DNA of 64,000 nt from Stackebrandtia albiflava (lineage in GTDB: Bacteria; Actinomycetota; Actinomycetes; Mycobacteriales; Micromonosporaceae), in the NCBI RefSeq assembly GCF_007994225.1, contig NZ_VLLL01000005.1:1659142-1723141 (forward strand), given 5' to 3'. The notes below the pieces were generated by a model. That model ran no database searches and was not told where the DNA came from. It saw only the letters and a program-made list of their open reading frames with translations. A program made the position numbers and the translations under genes. Of the stretch, positions 26,587-34,141 are shown in pieces (positions within the stretch are counted from its first letter, which is position 1; every line of letters begins with the position of its first letter).

Positions 26587-27756
26587 TCATCGCAGCGCCG
26601 TCTCGAAACGGGCGGGACTGCGCAGCGTCAGGTTCGGGTGGTACTCGGGCGCGTTCACGGCGTGGGTGTCGGGATACCGTTCGGCCAACAGGTCGAGCAC
26701 GGCGCGGATCAGCACCACGCTGAACGGCGACCCCAGGCACGACTTCGGGCCGCGACCGAACCCCAGGTGCGGATTCGGATGCCGGTCCAGGAGCATCCGG
26801 TCCGGTTCGGGGAACCTGTCGGGATCCCGGTTCGCCGCGCCCAGCAGCAGGGTCACCGCCTGCCCCGCCTTCACCTCGGTGTCGCCGACGCGGGTGTCGT
26901 GGACGCAGGCACGAGCGACCGCGTGGATGGGTGAGCAGTACCTGACCACCTCGTCGATCGCCCGAGCCGGGTCGGCGGCCCGGAATCCGTCGAGGGTGGC
27001 CGCCTTGTGGTGGAACAGGGCGATCGCCAACAGGGACAGCAGTTTGCTGCCCGAGCTGTATCCGCTGAACAGCAGTCCGCGCACCGTGTTCGACAGCACC
27101 ATCGGATCGATCCCGGAGTCGGCGACGTGGGAGACGACCGCGCCGAGCACACCTCGGCTCGGCGGGTCGGCGAGCCAGCCGTCCACGAGGGTGCCGAGTT
27201 CACGCTGCGCCTGCTGGACGGGAGCGGCACGTTCGGGCCACAGTCCGGCGTCCATTCCGGCCCCCACGACGCGGCCGACTCCGCTGAGCCAGCCACCGTC
27301 CGGCTCGGGGACTCCGAGGTAACCGCAGATGGTGGCCAACGACAGGGGTTCGGCGAGGTCGGCGACGAAGTCGAAGGAGGGACGGCCGGCGAGGCGTGTC
27401 AGCAACGCCTCGGTGTGGTGCCGCACCATCCCGTCCAGCCCGGCGGCCGGCTGTTCGCGCAGTGCGGCCATGAACGGTCGCCGTACGGCGGTGTGTTCGG
27501 GCGGGTCGAGGGTCAGCATGTTGACGGCGCGGGGTGGCATCTCCTCGCCCACCCTGCGCCAGTCGGCGGCGAAGTTCGCAGTGTCGCGCAGGACGTCGAC
27601 GCAGTCGGCGTGGCGGGTGAACATCCACGAGTGGAGACGTGGATAGAAGAAGACCGGCCGTTCGGCCCTGAGGCGGGCGTACGCGGCGTGAGGATCGACG
27701 AGCGCCTCCGGACTGGCGATCGACAGGATCGGGTCGTCGGCAACCGGTTCCGGCAT
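26587..27756 (-). CDS. cytochrome P450, probable peptide cross-linking enzyme
   Basis: The protein has 389 aa. The heme-binding motif 'GFGRGPKSCLG' places the thiolate at Cys340, and the helix-K ExxR is EVVR (269-272). The I-helix reads 'LLFSGYSSGSKLL' (228-240), lacking the usual acid-alcohol pair (A/G-G-x-D/E-T). Oxidative cross-linking P450s of RiPP and glycopeptide pathways often deviate here. The ATG has GAAGGGAG eight bases upstream. It is first in the minus-strand run that contains MRYWY, so it is the candidate biaryl- or ether-forming enzyme. A conventional hydroxylase role cannot be excluded by sequence. Confidence 0.9.
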   Translation of the reverse strand: MPEPVADDPILSIASPEALVDPHAAYARLRAERPVFFYPRLHSWMFTRHADCVDVLRDTANFAADWRRVGEEMPPRAVNMLTLDPPEHTAVRRPFMAALREQPAAGLDGMVRHHTEALLTRLAGRPSFDFVADLAEPLSLATICGYLGVPEPDGGWLSGVGRVVGAGMDAGLWPERAAPVQQAQRELGTLVDGWLADPPSRGVLGAVVSHVADSGIDPMVLSNTVRGLLFSGYSSGSKLLSLLAIALFHHKAATLDGFRAADPARAIDEVVRYCSPIHAVARACVHDTRVGDTEVKAGQAVTLLLGAANRDPDRFPEPDRMLLDRHPNPHLGFGRGPKSCLGSPFSVVLIRAVLDLLAERYPDTHAVNAPEYHPNLTLRSPARFETALR

Positions 27757-27837
27757 TCGCGTGCTCCCTTCGCCAACACCGCCGGCGAGCGGCTCGTTAC
27801 AGACTAGGGGTCACGACATGATCACACCACAGAGTCG

Positions 27838-27855
27838 TCCATAAGTCATCCATAA
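27838..27855. repeat. tandem TCCATAA direct repeat upstream of the P450
   Basis: TCCATAA occurs at 27838-27844 and again at 27849-27855, an 11-bp period (one helical turn), next to the proposed promoter. It is a possible activator-binding site. Confidence 0.4.
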
Positions 27856-27880
27856 TGGATCGAGTACGGGTTCGCTTCAA
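27852..27880 (-). promoter_or_regulatory. candidate promoter of the P450/MRYWY operon
   Basis: On the minus strand, TTGAAG (27880-27875), a 17-base spacer and CATTAT (27857-27852), about 95 bp before the P450 start. The whole 27757-27965 gap is conspicuously AT-richer than its surroundings. A second -10-like TAGAAT lies at 27904-27899. Confidence 0.45.
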
Positions 27881-27965
27881 CACCAACGCTTCTCATCGAT
27901 TCTAATGTGTCTGTACAACACCCGGCGATCCGGAGTGGACCGATGCCGGTGGGTTTAGGCAGCGC

Positions 27966-28916
27966 TCAAGGACGCAGCAGGATCTTGCCTCCGACCGCCG
28001 GTCGCAACGCATGCCGCAGCGCCACCGGCCACGCGGTGAGCCGGTACTCCGCCGCGATGGAGGTCCGGAACACCCCGCGCCGCAACAGGTCGAACACCTC
28101 GTCGAAGGCGCTCCGCAGCGCACCCCGCTCCATCCGGTGGACCCGGTCCCGCAGCCGGAAGAACTCGACCGTCACGTCCGGGCGAGACACGACCGACCGC
28201 GGCAGGGGTTCACCTGACAACAGTCCGTAGTGGAACAGAACACCGCCGGGCCGCAACCGCGCGGCCAGCCGGGCACCGTCGCGCCCGCCCACACAGTCGA
28301 ACACCGCGTCACACCGGGGCAGTCGATCGACCGCGTCCGGATCGGCGGAGACGTCCACGAAACGATGGAATCCGGCCCTCGGGGCTCCCGGCGACCGCCG
28401 GGCGACACCGATCACCTCCACTCCGCGCGCCGCCAACAGGGCCGCCACCATGCCGGCCGTCGCCGAACCCGCCGCGTTGACCGCGACGACCTCGGGGCGG
28501 TGGAGTGCGAGCGATTCGACCATGGAGACCGCCGTCAACGGATTGACGTAGGAGGTGGCGGCCACCCGGTCGTCGAGGTCGTCGGGGACCGGTACACACC
28601 AGTCGGCGTCGGTCGTCTTGACGGTCTGCCATCCACCGGCCGACCCGATCGGGATGACCCGCCGCCCGACCGGCAGGCCCGGGGCACGACTCCCGACGAC
28701 CCGGCCGACCCCCTCGAATCCGGGCACGAAGGGCAGGACAGTCCGGGTGGCGTACGCGCCGGTGACCGGTATGAGGTCGGACGGGTTGACCGGTGACATC
28801 GACATCGCGACCCGCACCTGACCGGGACGCAGGGGCGGCGGGAGCACCGGCACCAGGCGCAACACGTCGGCCGGACGACCGAACCGGGCGGCGCTGAGCG
28901 CGACCGGGCGACTCAC
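27966..28916 (-). CDS. zinc-independent medium-chain dehydrogenase/quinone reductase-like protein
   Basis: This 316-aa MDR-superfamily protein has a GroES-like N terminus ('GQVRVAMSMSPVNPSDL', 'PFVPGFEGVGRVV') and a Rossmann domain with 'AVNAAGSATAGMVAALLAARG'. The catalytic-zinc Cys/His residues of alcohol dehydrogenases are absent, as in enoyl or quinone reductases. The GTG start overlaps the stop of a 62-aa upstream ORF (GTGA). It lies 209 bp upstream of the P450 on the same strand; membership in the MRYWY cluster is possible but unsupported. Confidence 0.82.
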   Translation of the reverse strand: MSRPVALSAARFGRPADVLRLVPVLPPPLRPGQVRVAMSMSPVNPSDLIPVTGAYATRTVLPFVPGFEGVGRVVGSRAPGLPVGRRVIPIGSAGGWQTVKTTDADWCVPVPDDLDDRVAATSYVNPLTAVSMVESLALHRPEVVAVNAAGSATAGMVAALLAARGVEVIGVARRSPGAPRAGFHRFVDVSADPDAVDRLPRCDAVFDCVGGRDGARLAARLRPGGVLFHYGLLSGEPLPRSVVSRPDVTVEFFRLRDRVHRMERGALRSAFDEVFDLLRRGVFRTSIAAEYRLTAWPVALRHALRPAVGGKILLRP

Positions 28917-29101
28917 GCGGCCGCCTCACTGCCGAGTCGGCGGCACGGAGCGGCCACCACGCTGCCGACCGGGCGGCACCGTGTCGGCGCCTCACACCGG
29001 TACCGCAGGGCGGCGCGCCGATCCGCCGCGCTCACGGGGGTGTTCCCGCACGGGCACGTCCGCCCGAACGCGGATCGGCGGCGCGACGTCCCACAGGCCA
29101 T
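28913..29101 (-). CDS. possible 62-aa Cys-rich small protein
   Basis: The ORF starts at an ATG (29101) and ends with a GTGA overlap to the dehydrogenase start, the coupling style of this genome. Cys residues are clustered: ACG near the start, 'TCPCGN', 'YRCEAPTRCR' and 'APCR'. This suggests a small zinc-ribbon-like protein. The ribosome site is weak and I know no homologue. It fills most of the 313-bp stretch between the dehydrogenase and tRNA-Val; the rest shows nothing. Confidence 0.35.
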   Translation of the reverse strand: MACGTSRRRSAFGRTCPCGNTPVSAADRRAALRYRCEAPTRCRPVGSVVAAPCRRLGSEAAA

Positions 29102-29229
29102 GGCGTGATCATCCCAAGCCGCCGCAGCCGGATCGGCTCCCCCACCCGGCCGGAATCGGACACGTCTCGACTCACCCCACCCCTGTGACGGTCCGGCGAA
29201 GGACTCGGGTACAGTTGTCGACGTCCCAC

Positions 29230-29304
29230 GGTCGATTAGCTCAGCGGGAGAGCGCTCCGTTCACACCGGAGAGGTCACTGGTTCAATCCCAGTATCGACC
29301 ACCA
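29230..29304 (+). tRNA. tRNA-Val (anticodon CAC)
   Basis: The acceptor stem GGTCGAT (29230-29236) pairs perfectly with ATCGACC (29294-29300), followed by discriminator A and an encoded CCA (29302-29304). The D-arm is 'TAGCTCAGCGGGAGAGC', the anticodon stem-loop CTCCG-TTCACAC-CGGAG gives CAC, and the T-loop is 'GGTTCAATCCC'. Lower-GC accessory DNA begins directly downstream, so this may be an integration hotspot. Confidence 0.97.
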
Positions 29305-29722
29305 CGAAATGCCAGGTCAGAGCACTCGATGCGAGTGCCTGTTCCCGAATGGTTCCTGAGTTCGTTGCCGGACTGAACCCACCAACGCGACACAAGCCCC
29401 ACCTAATGACTGGCCGGACTTCGCCCATCGGCCTATCGTCGGGCCAGAGACCCTTGAACATGCCATGTATTGACGTCCACCGGCGGCGCGGCACCCCGGC
29501 CGGCACCCCGGCCAGGATCGAAACCCCCAACGCCGGGTTCCGGCAAGCCACCTCTGTACTCTCGATACCACATCGGCGACGCAGCTCACGCAATGGTTCG
29601 GCTTCGGCATCCTCATGCCGCCTTGCCGGCCTTCGTTGCGGTCCGTTACATCGTTGCGTCACACGCATCGGCATACGGTTCCCCGGTCCACCACACGCCG
29701 ACGACTAGAAGGGGAGCCCGGC
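29305..29722. other. non-coding accessory DNA after tRNA-Val
   Basis: These 418 bases lack a convincing gene on either strand. A minus-strand frame ending in 'DTGIEPVTSPV' is only the antisense translation of the tRNA. By eye I found no second copy of the tRNA 3' end here that would mark an attachment site. Confidence 0.5.
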
Positions 29723-30544
29723 TCATCGGGACGGCCTTCGCATCACCCTGTCGCCGAACTCGCCGACGATCTCGGCCACCTTGCCCGGGGCGAGGCTGTT
29801 CGCCGCATGACCTTGCCTGCGCATTCGCACACGTTCGGTCTCCGGTATGGCGCGTTCCAGCGCATCCAGCCGTTCGCCCAGGTGGGCCGGACTGCGTTCA
29901 CCGCCGAGCAGGACGACGGGCACACCGATTCTCGCGTACGCATCGAGCCGAAGACCGAGTCCGTCGATGGCCTCGCAGTCGTCGAGTTGGTGCGGAGCGA
30001 GGCGAGCCAGTTGGGGAAACACAGGAACACAGACGCCCGTCATCCATGCCGTCCATGCGGGCGCCCGCACGATGTCACGCAGAAAGACGGCCAGCGCCCT
30101 ACCCGGCCTTCCGGCGGCCATGGCGGCCTGCGCCCGCGTCAACGCCTCCCCACCGAGCGGCGGTCCGACCACACAGGGCGGTTCGTACAGCACGGCGCCC
30201 GCGAACGCCTCGGGCAACGCCACGAGCGCCTCCAACGCCAGCACCGCGCCGGACGAGTGCCCCACGATGAGCATCGGCTCGTCGATCGACTCCACGAGTG
30301 CACGCACATGCGCGACCTCCTCGGCCATCGTGCACGCTTCACGTGCCTTGAGGTCCCGCCGATACTGTCGGCGATGCAGGCGCAGCACCCTGAATCGCGA
30401 CGCGAGTCGAGCGGCGACCTTCTTCCAGGACGCACCCTCGTCCATGCCGCCGTGGAGAAACAGGATCACCGGGCCACGGCCCTCGTCGAACGCACGCACA
30501 CCTGTGCCGTCGAGTGCCGTGGCCGTGATCAATTCGGAACCCAT
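29723..30544 (-). CDS. alpha/beta hydrolase
   Basis: The protein has 273 aa. 'LFLHGGMDEG' forms the oxyanion region, nucleophile Ser lies in 'IVGHSSGAVLALEAL' (GHSSG), the late 'PVVLLGGERSP' strand carries the acid region, and the His is in 'MRRQGHAAN'. It is a complete soluble esterase/lipase-fold protein of unknown substrate. GGAGGT lies seven bases before the ATG at 30544. It is the first gene of the accessory stretch after tRNA-Val. Confidence 0.87.
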   Translation of the reverse strand: MGSELITATALDGTGVRAFDEGRGPVILFLHGGMDEGASWKKVAARLASRFRVLRLHRRQYRRDLKAREACTMAEEVAHVRALVESIDEPMLIVGHSSGAVLALEALVALPEAFAGAVLYEPPCVVGPPLGGEALTRAQAAMAAGRPGRALAVFLRDIVRAPAWTAWMTGVCVPVFPQLARLAPHQLDDCEAIDGLGLRLDAYARIGVPVVLLGGERSPAHLGERLDALERAIPETERVRMRRQGHAANSLAPGKVAEIVGEFGDRVMRRPSR

Positions 30545-30946
30545 CAGCAGACCTCCAGGGTGATCGCACGTCTCGGCGTATCGAACAGGATGTCAGATTG
30601 TGAACTAACGGATCCGGCTCGCCGCCCGGCGTCGACAACCGGCACGCCCGGGGATGGTCCCTTGCCGGTCCAGCGGCGAACAGCGTCACGTGCTGCTCCC
30701 CGCACGCTCGGAGGGAGCAGTGGGTTGAAAGCGGAGAACTCGCCATGGACCATCCGAGAAACGATGTGTCTCAAGGGAGGGATACCGTTGTTACTCACCT
30801 GAGCGGGGCGGTTCCGCATGTGGGTGACCGCGGCCGGCCCCACGCAGGGCCGTGGAAGTCCCTCCGCGACGTGGCCGTGCACAACCAAGAGGCGTCCGGC
30901 AGGCTCACCGCGCTCGGACCGGCGAGAACGAGAGCAGAGACCTCCG
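30545..30946. other. intergenic stretch between hydrolase and GIY-YIG gene
   Basis: This is a divergent 402-bp region. A plus-strand ORF from the ATG at 30753 region (MDHPRNDV...) has a GGAG upstream but runs 130 bp into the nuclease gene in another frame and resembles no family. I see no firm gene, only the likely promoters of the two neighbours. Confidence 0.4.
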
Positions 30947-31759
30947 ATGACACTGACACTCGGCGCCGTCCTCGGCAGCGCAGGCATCGAACCAGCGGGA
31001 TGCCTGGTGATCCGCCACGCGTACGTCCAGGAACACGCCGACACAGGACTGCGGGGCGTCCACGCCGACTCGACCGATGAGGAGATCCTCGCCTACACGA
31101 GTCGGCAGTCGGCGAAGCCTCGGAAATTTCCCCCGGTCCCGCCCCGCCTCTGGGTCGTGTTCATGCCCGAAGGTGGGAACCGGGCGCGCCTGTGGTCCGT
31201 CATAGACAACCGGGGCGAGGTCTCAGACGACGGCTCCCTGCGCACGTTCGACCTCGTAGAGACCGATCACCTGGCAGACCTGAGGAACCGGCTCGTAATC
31301 GGATGGAGATCACCGCGGACATGGCGGCTCAACGGGCCCACGGCGGCCGGGTACCCGGTGGTGGAGATCGCCGACGCTCAGCCGGAACCGTTCCCCGGCT
31401 TCGACCGACTCGTCCTCAGTCATGCGAAGCTCCACGCGGTGATGCGCGAACACCGATACGCGGCGTGGCGGACGGCGCTGTCCTCTGTGGTGGGCGTCTA
31501 TCTCATCACCGATACCCGTGACGGCCGCCAGTACGTGGGCAAGGCCGACGGCGCGGAGAGCATCAGGCAACGGTGGAGCGCCTACACGTCCAACGGACAT
31601 GGCGGGAACATCGAACTGCGCAGGATCGATCCCACGAGCTTCCGCTTCTCCTTGCTCCGAGTCTTCGACCCCTCGACACCGACGAAGGTGATCGATGAAG
31701 CCGAGAGCCACTTCAAGTTCGCCCTGGACACACGGAAACACGGCCTCAACCGGAACTGA
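30947..31759 (+). CDS. GIY-YIG nuclease family protein
   Basis: The protein has 270 aa from the ATG at 30947. The C-terminal domain starts 'GVYLITDTRDGRQYVGKADG' with the GIY...YIG pair as GVY and YVG, followed by 'IRQRWSAYTSNGHGGN' with the conserved Arg, and a final acidic 'VIDEAESHFK' with the metal-binding Glu. The N-terminal 175 residues form a separate domain of unknown function. Stand-alone GIY-YIG nucleases with such N-terminal domains occur in restriction-like or mobile-element contexts; a defence role here is only suggested by the accessory location. Confidence 0.85.
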   Translation: MTLTLGAVLGSAGIEPAGCLVIRHAYVQEHADTGLRGVHADSTDEEILAYTSRQSAKPRKFPPVPPRLWVVFMPEGGNRARLWSVIDNRGEVSDDGSLRTFDLVETDHLADLRNRLVIGWRSPRTWRLNGPTAAGYPVVEIADAQPEPFPGFDRLVLSHAKLHAVMREHRYAAWRTALSSVVGVYLITDTRDGRQYVGKADGAESIRQRWSAYTSNGHGGNIELRRIDPTSFRFSLLRVFDPSTPTKVIDEAESHFKFALDTRKHGLNRN

Positions 31760-31781
31760 GCAGGAGAGGAGGAATCTTCCG

Positions 31782-32009
31782 GTGATGGTGCCGACGCCTC
31801 GCGATACGTTCCCGGTCTTCAACTGGAGTACGCCTTCGTCCGGTGTAGTGCTGCCATCCGGGTGCATGCGCACTCCCACTTCCAGGTCAGGCGGAATTCC
31901 GACCCGGCGACTTCGCTCGCTCGCGCGAACCGACGGAGCCGCACCGGAAGCGCGATCGGCCATCAGGGCGTCTAGTCGTGATGCCTCATACTCGCGACGG
32001 CATGTCTAA
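31782..32009 (+). CDS. doubtful small ORF behind a strong ribosome site
   Basis: AGGAGAGGAGGA lies right after the nuclease stop and is followed eight bases later by GTG-ATG. The encoded 75 residues are Ser/Arg/Pro-rich ('TRRLRSLARTDGAAPEARSA') with no recognisable fold. The purine-rich site is the only real support. It may be an eroded gene. Confidence 0.2.
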   Translation: MMVPTPRDTFPVFNWSTPSSGVVLPSGCMRTPTSRSGGIPTRRLRSLARTDGAAPEARSAIRASSRDASYSRRHV

Positions 32010-32290
32010 CTCAGCAGCCGCTCCAACACATCGAGGGTCTCCTGGATGTCCAGTTCGTCCTGGCGAGGCAGTTCGTGAAGATAGCCCCGATCAAGTGCGA
32101 CAGCATAGATCTGCTCAAGTTCCCACCACTGTGAGCGAAGCTCCTCGCCATATGGAAGTTCCTCGAGTTCCAAAAAAATCGAGCTTAGGTCATTGACCAG
32201 ACTCCGGAGTGTGATCTTGCCGGCACGGTACTTCTGAATCGACTGACATGCGCCTTCGCGCAACCACTGTTCACCAGAACTCTCACTCAT
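32006..32290 (-). CDS. hypothetical small acidic protein
   Basis: The protein has 94 aa, rich in Glu/Leu, predicted all-helical ('LRSLVNDLSSIFLELEELP', 'ELDIQETLDVLERLLS'). Codon use is visibly less GC-biased than in the housekeeping genes (GAT, AAG, AGT, ATT are frequent), which suggests recent acquisition. Small acidic helical proteins of this kind are often immunity or antitoxin proteins, but no toxin is adjacent and I do not recognise the family. Confidence 0.65.
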   Translation of the reverse strand: MSESSGEQWLREGACQSIQKYRAGKITLRSLVNDLSSIFLELEELPYGEELRSQWWELEQIYAVALDRGYLHELPRQDELDIQETLDVLERLLS

Positions 32291-32430
32291 TGATCGATCC
32301 TTCCCTGATCACCGGCCAACCTCACATCGGGACCGGTCTGTTGCTCGTTCCGTAGAAACGCGAATGCCTCGCCCTGCCGGATCTGATTTCCTGCACAGTG
32401 GCCCAGGGCTTGAAATGCGATACGACCACG

Positions 32431-33063
32431 TCAGTCGAGGAGCGCCACGTAGACCGGGGTCGCCAGAATCGTGTCGGAGTCTCGGGCCAGTACCTTCGCC
32501 ACGAATTCGACTCGCTGTTCCGGTCCGGACATCCGCGAGACCGCGGACCGCACGGTGGAGAAGACGTCGAGTTGGGGAGAGCTCTCGTGCGTGACGGCTT
32601 GGAGCAACTGCGCGTCCTCCGCCGGCGAGGCGACTTCGATCCCCTCCATGAGCGCAGGCGCGTTCGATCCAGATGCGCCTGCGTCGGCTGGCTGCCAGCC
32701 TATGAGGTGGCGACTCGACCCGCTCAGCACCACCGTCGTCGCATCGGGACGCCCCCCGAACAGTGCGATACGACCGCCTGTCTCGGTGTGAACGATGTCC
32801 CAGCGCATCGGCATCGTGGCCCAGAAGAAGGCGTTCCCCTCATCGATGGTGCCGAGCAGTTCCCCGTCCTGAAGATGACGGAGCACGCGTTCGAGTCGTG
32901 CGATCCGACCTCCGCCGGTGGTCGTCCTCGCCCGCCTGACACTGAGCACCTCCAGGTCGAACGCGATCTCGGTCTGACTCTCCCCGATCGGCCGGGAGTC
33001 GAACTGCGGCAGGATCATGTCCACCTTGGAGTCCGATATGTAGAGGAAGTAGCTGAACGACAA
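32431..33063 (-). CDS. DUF7019 / SAVMC3_10250-like family protein
   Basis: The protein has 210 aa. The N terminus 'SFSYFLYISDSKVDMILPQ' and C terminus 'VEFVAKVLARDSD...TPVYVALLD' match, from memory, an uncharacterised actinobacterial family. I start at the TTG at 33063 because it gives the family N terminus and has AAGGA seven bases upstream; the frame continues upstream without a good ribosome site. It is divergent from a 93-aa ORF. Function is unknown. Confidence 0.72.
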   Translation of the reverse strand: MSFSYFLYISDSKVDMILPQFDSRPIGESQTEIAFDLEVLSVRRARTTTGGGRIARLERVLRHLQDGELLGTIDEGNAFFWATMPMRWDIVHTETGGRIALFGGRPDATTVVLSGSSRHLIGWQPADAGASGSNAPALMEGIEVASPAEDAQLLQAVTHESSPQLDVFSTVRSAVSRMSGPEQRVEFVAKVLARDSDTILATPVYVALLD

Positions 33064-33099
33064 GGAGATCCTTTTCGGACTGAACTGGACGGGTTCGGT

Positions 33100-33381
33100 G
33101 TGCGAAACCGAGAGTACAGTCCGGCCGTAGCCGACTCGGTCGCGAAGGCGCGTAGGCTGGATGCCACGTCGCCGTTCGGTCCGGCCGGATCGAGCGACCT
33201 CCCTGGAGTGCAGACGGCGATGCGGGATGCACTGATCCTGTTCGTTCAGGTGGCCGAGTCGGATCGCCGCTTCATCGACGAGGTGCTCATGTGTCAACGA
33301 GAGTGGCGGCGGCTGCGGCGAGTCCTGCTACGCCTGTCGCCTCGCGTTCCTCATTCTCCGGCCATGCCGACGCTCGGATGA
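33100..33381 (+). CDS. possible small protein, divergent from the DUF7019-like gene
   Basis: This is a 93-aa ORF from a GTG at 33100. The core 'MRDALILFVQVAESDRRFIDEVLMC' followed by 'REWRRLRRVLLRL' reads like a genuine helical protein, and the third codon positions are mostly G/C. The ribosome site is weak. I have no family for it. Confidence 0.4.
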   Translation: MRNREYSPAVADSVAKARRLDATSPFGPAGSSDLPGVQTAMRDALILFVQVAESDRRFIDEVLMCQREWRRLRRVLLRLSPRVPHSPAMPTLG

Positions 33382-33592
33382 CCGGCACCCGTCGATCCGG
33401 TGAGTGACCGACGGGTGCTCATTCCGGAGAAGACGACGGCGGCTCGGTGTGAACGCGCGTCGGGCCATACCGTCGGAAACGCGTCCGCACCACTGCCGTG
33501 AGGTGCCGGGCACGGTGGCGGCGCCGGTGGTGTCGTGCGCGGTTCCGGCTTAGGATGAGGTCGGTCGTCGATGTCTTCGGAAGGGGATTCCG

Positions 33593-34132
33593 ATGCTGCG
33601 TGAGGCGGTGGAGTCGGACGTGCCGGCGATCGGCGCGCTCATGCGGAGATCGGTGCGGGAGGTCTTCCCGCTGTTCCACGACGACCGCGAAACGGCGGCG
33701 GCCGCCCGGTACCTGACCGAGCCCGACACCGTGCTGATCGAGGACCGCACCTACTACGTCCACGAGGCCGGCGGGCAGATCGTCGCCTGTGGCGGCTGGA
33801 GCAGACGGGACAAGCTCTACACCGGTTCGGGTGCGGCGCCCACCGACGACCGGATGCTCGATCCGGCGACGGAGCCCGCGCGGGTACGCGCGATGTTCGT
33901 ACGCGGCGACTGGACCCGCCGTGGGCTGGGACGGGCGATCCTCGCGAGGTGTGAGCAGGCCGCCCGGGCCGAGGGGTTCGGGGCGCTGGTCCTCATGGCC
34001 ACACTGCCCGGCGTACCGCTGTACCGGTCCTTCGGCTTCCGTGAGCTGCGATCCACCCGTATTCCACTGCCGAACGGCGTGTTCCTGGACGGCGTGTCGA
34101 TGGAGTATCCCCTCTCGACGGCGGCGGGGTAG
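33593..34132 (+). CDS. GNAT-family N-acetyltransferase
   Basis: The protein has 179 aa. 'MLREAVESDVPAIGALMRRS' is the GNAT start, acetyl-CoA-binding motif A is 'VRGDWTRRGLGRAILARCE' (R/Q-x-x-G-x-G/A), and 'GVPLYRSFGFRELR' is motif B. Substrate unknown. GGAAGGGGA lies a few bases before the ATG. It is convergent with the helix-turn-helix regulator gene that follows. Confidence 0.9.
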   Translation: MLREAVESDVPAIGALMRRSVREVFPLFHDDRETAAAARYLTEPDTVLIEDRTYYVHEAGGQIVACGGWSRRDKLYTGSGAAPTDDRMLDPATEPARVRAMFVRGDWTRRGLGRAILARCEQAARAEGFGALVLMATLPGVPLYRSFGFRELRSTRIPLPNGVFLDGVSMEYPLSTAAG

Positions 34133-34141
34133 CCCGCCGGG

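Noticed and set aside
27846-27896. A 16-residue ORF ending in an aromatic-rich PYSIHYG upstream of the P450, considered as a second peptide precursor
   Set aside because: No Shine-Dalgarno, a -10-like box abuts its ATG too closely for a leaderless start, and the proposed promoter lies inside it.
27966-28916. Dehydrogenase considered as a member of the MRYWY operon
   Set aside because: A 209-bp gap with its own promoter signals separates it from the P450, and no reaction for it in peptide tailoring is evident.
29261-29674. Minus-strand ORF ending in DTGIEPVTSPV
   Set aside because: The C terminus is the antisense translation of tRNA-Val, a common annotation artefact.
30745-31080. 111-residue ORF ahead of the GIY-YIG gene
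   Set aside because: It has a GGAG upstream but overlaps the nuclease by about 130 bp in another frame, becomes Arg-rich shadow there, and matches no family.
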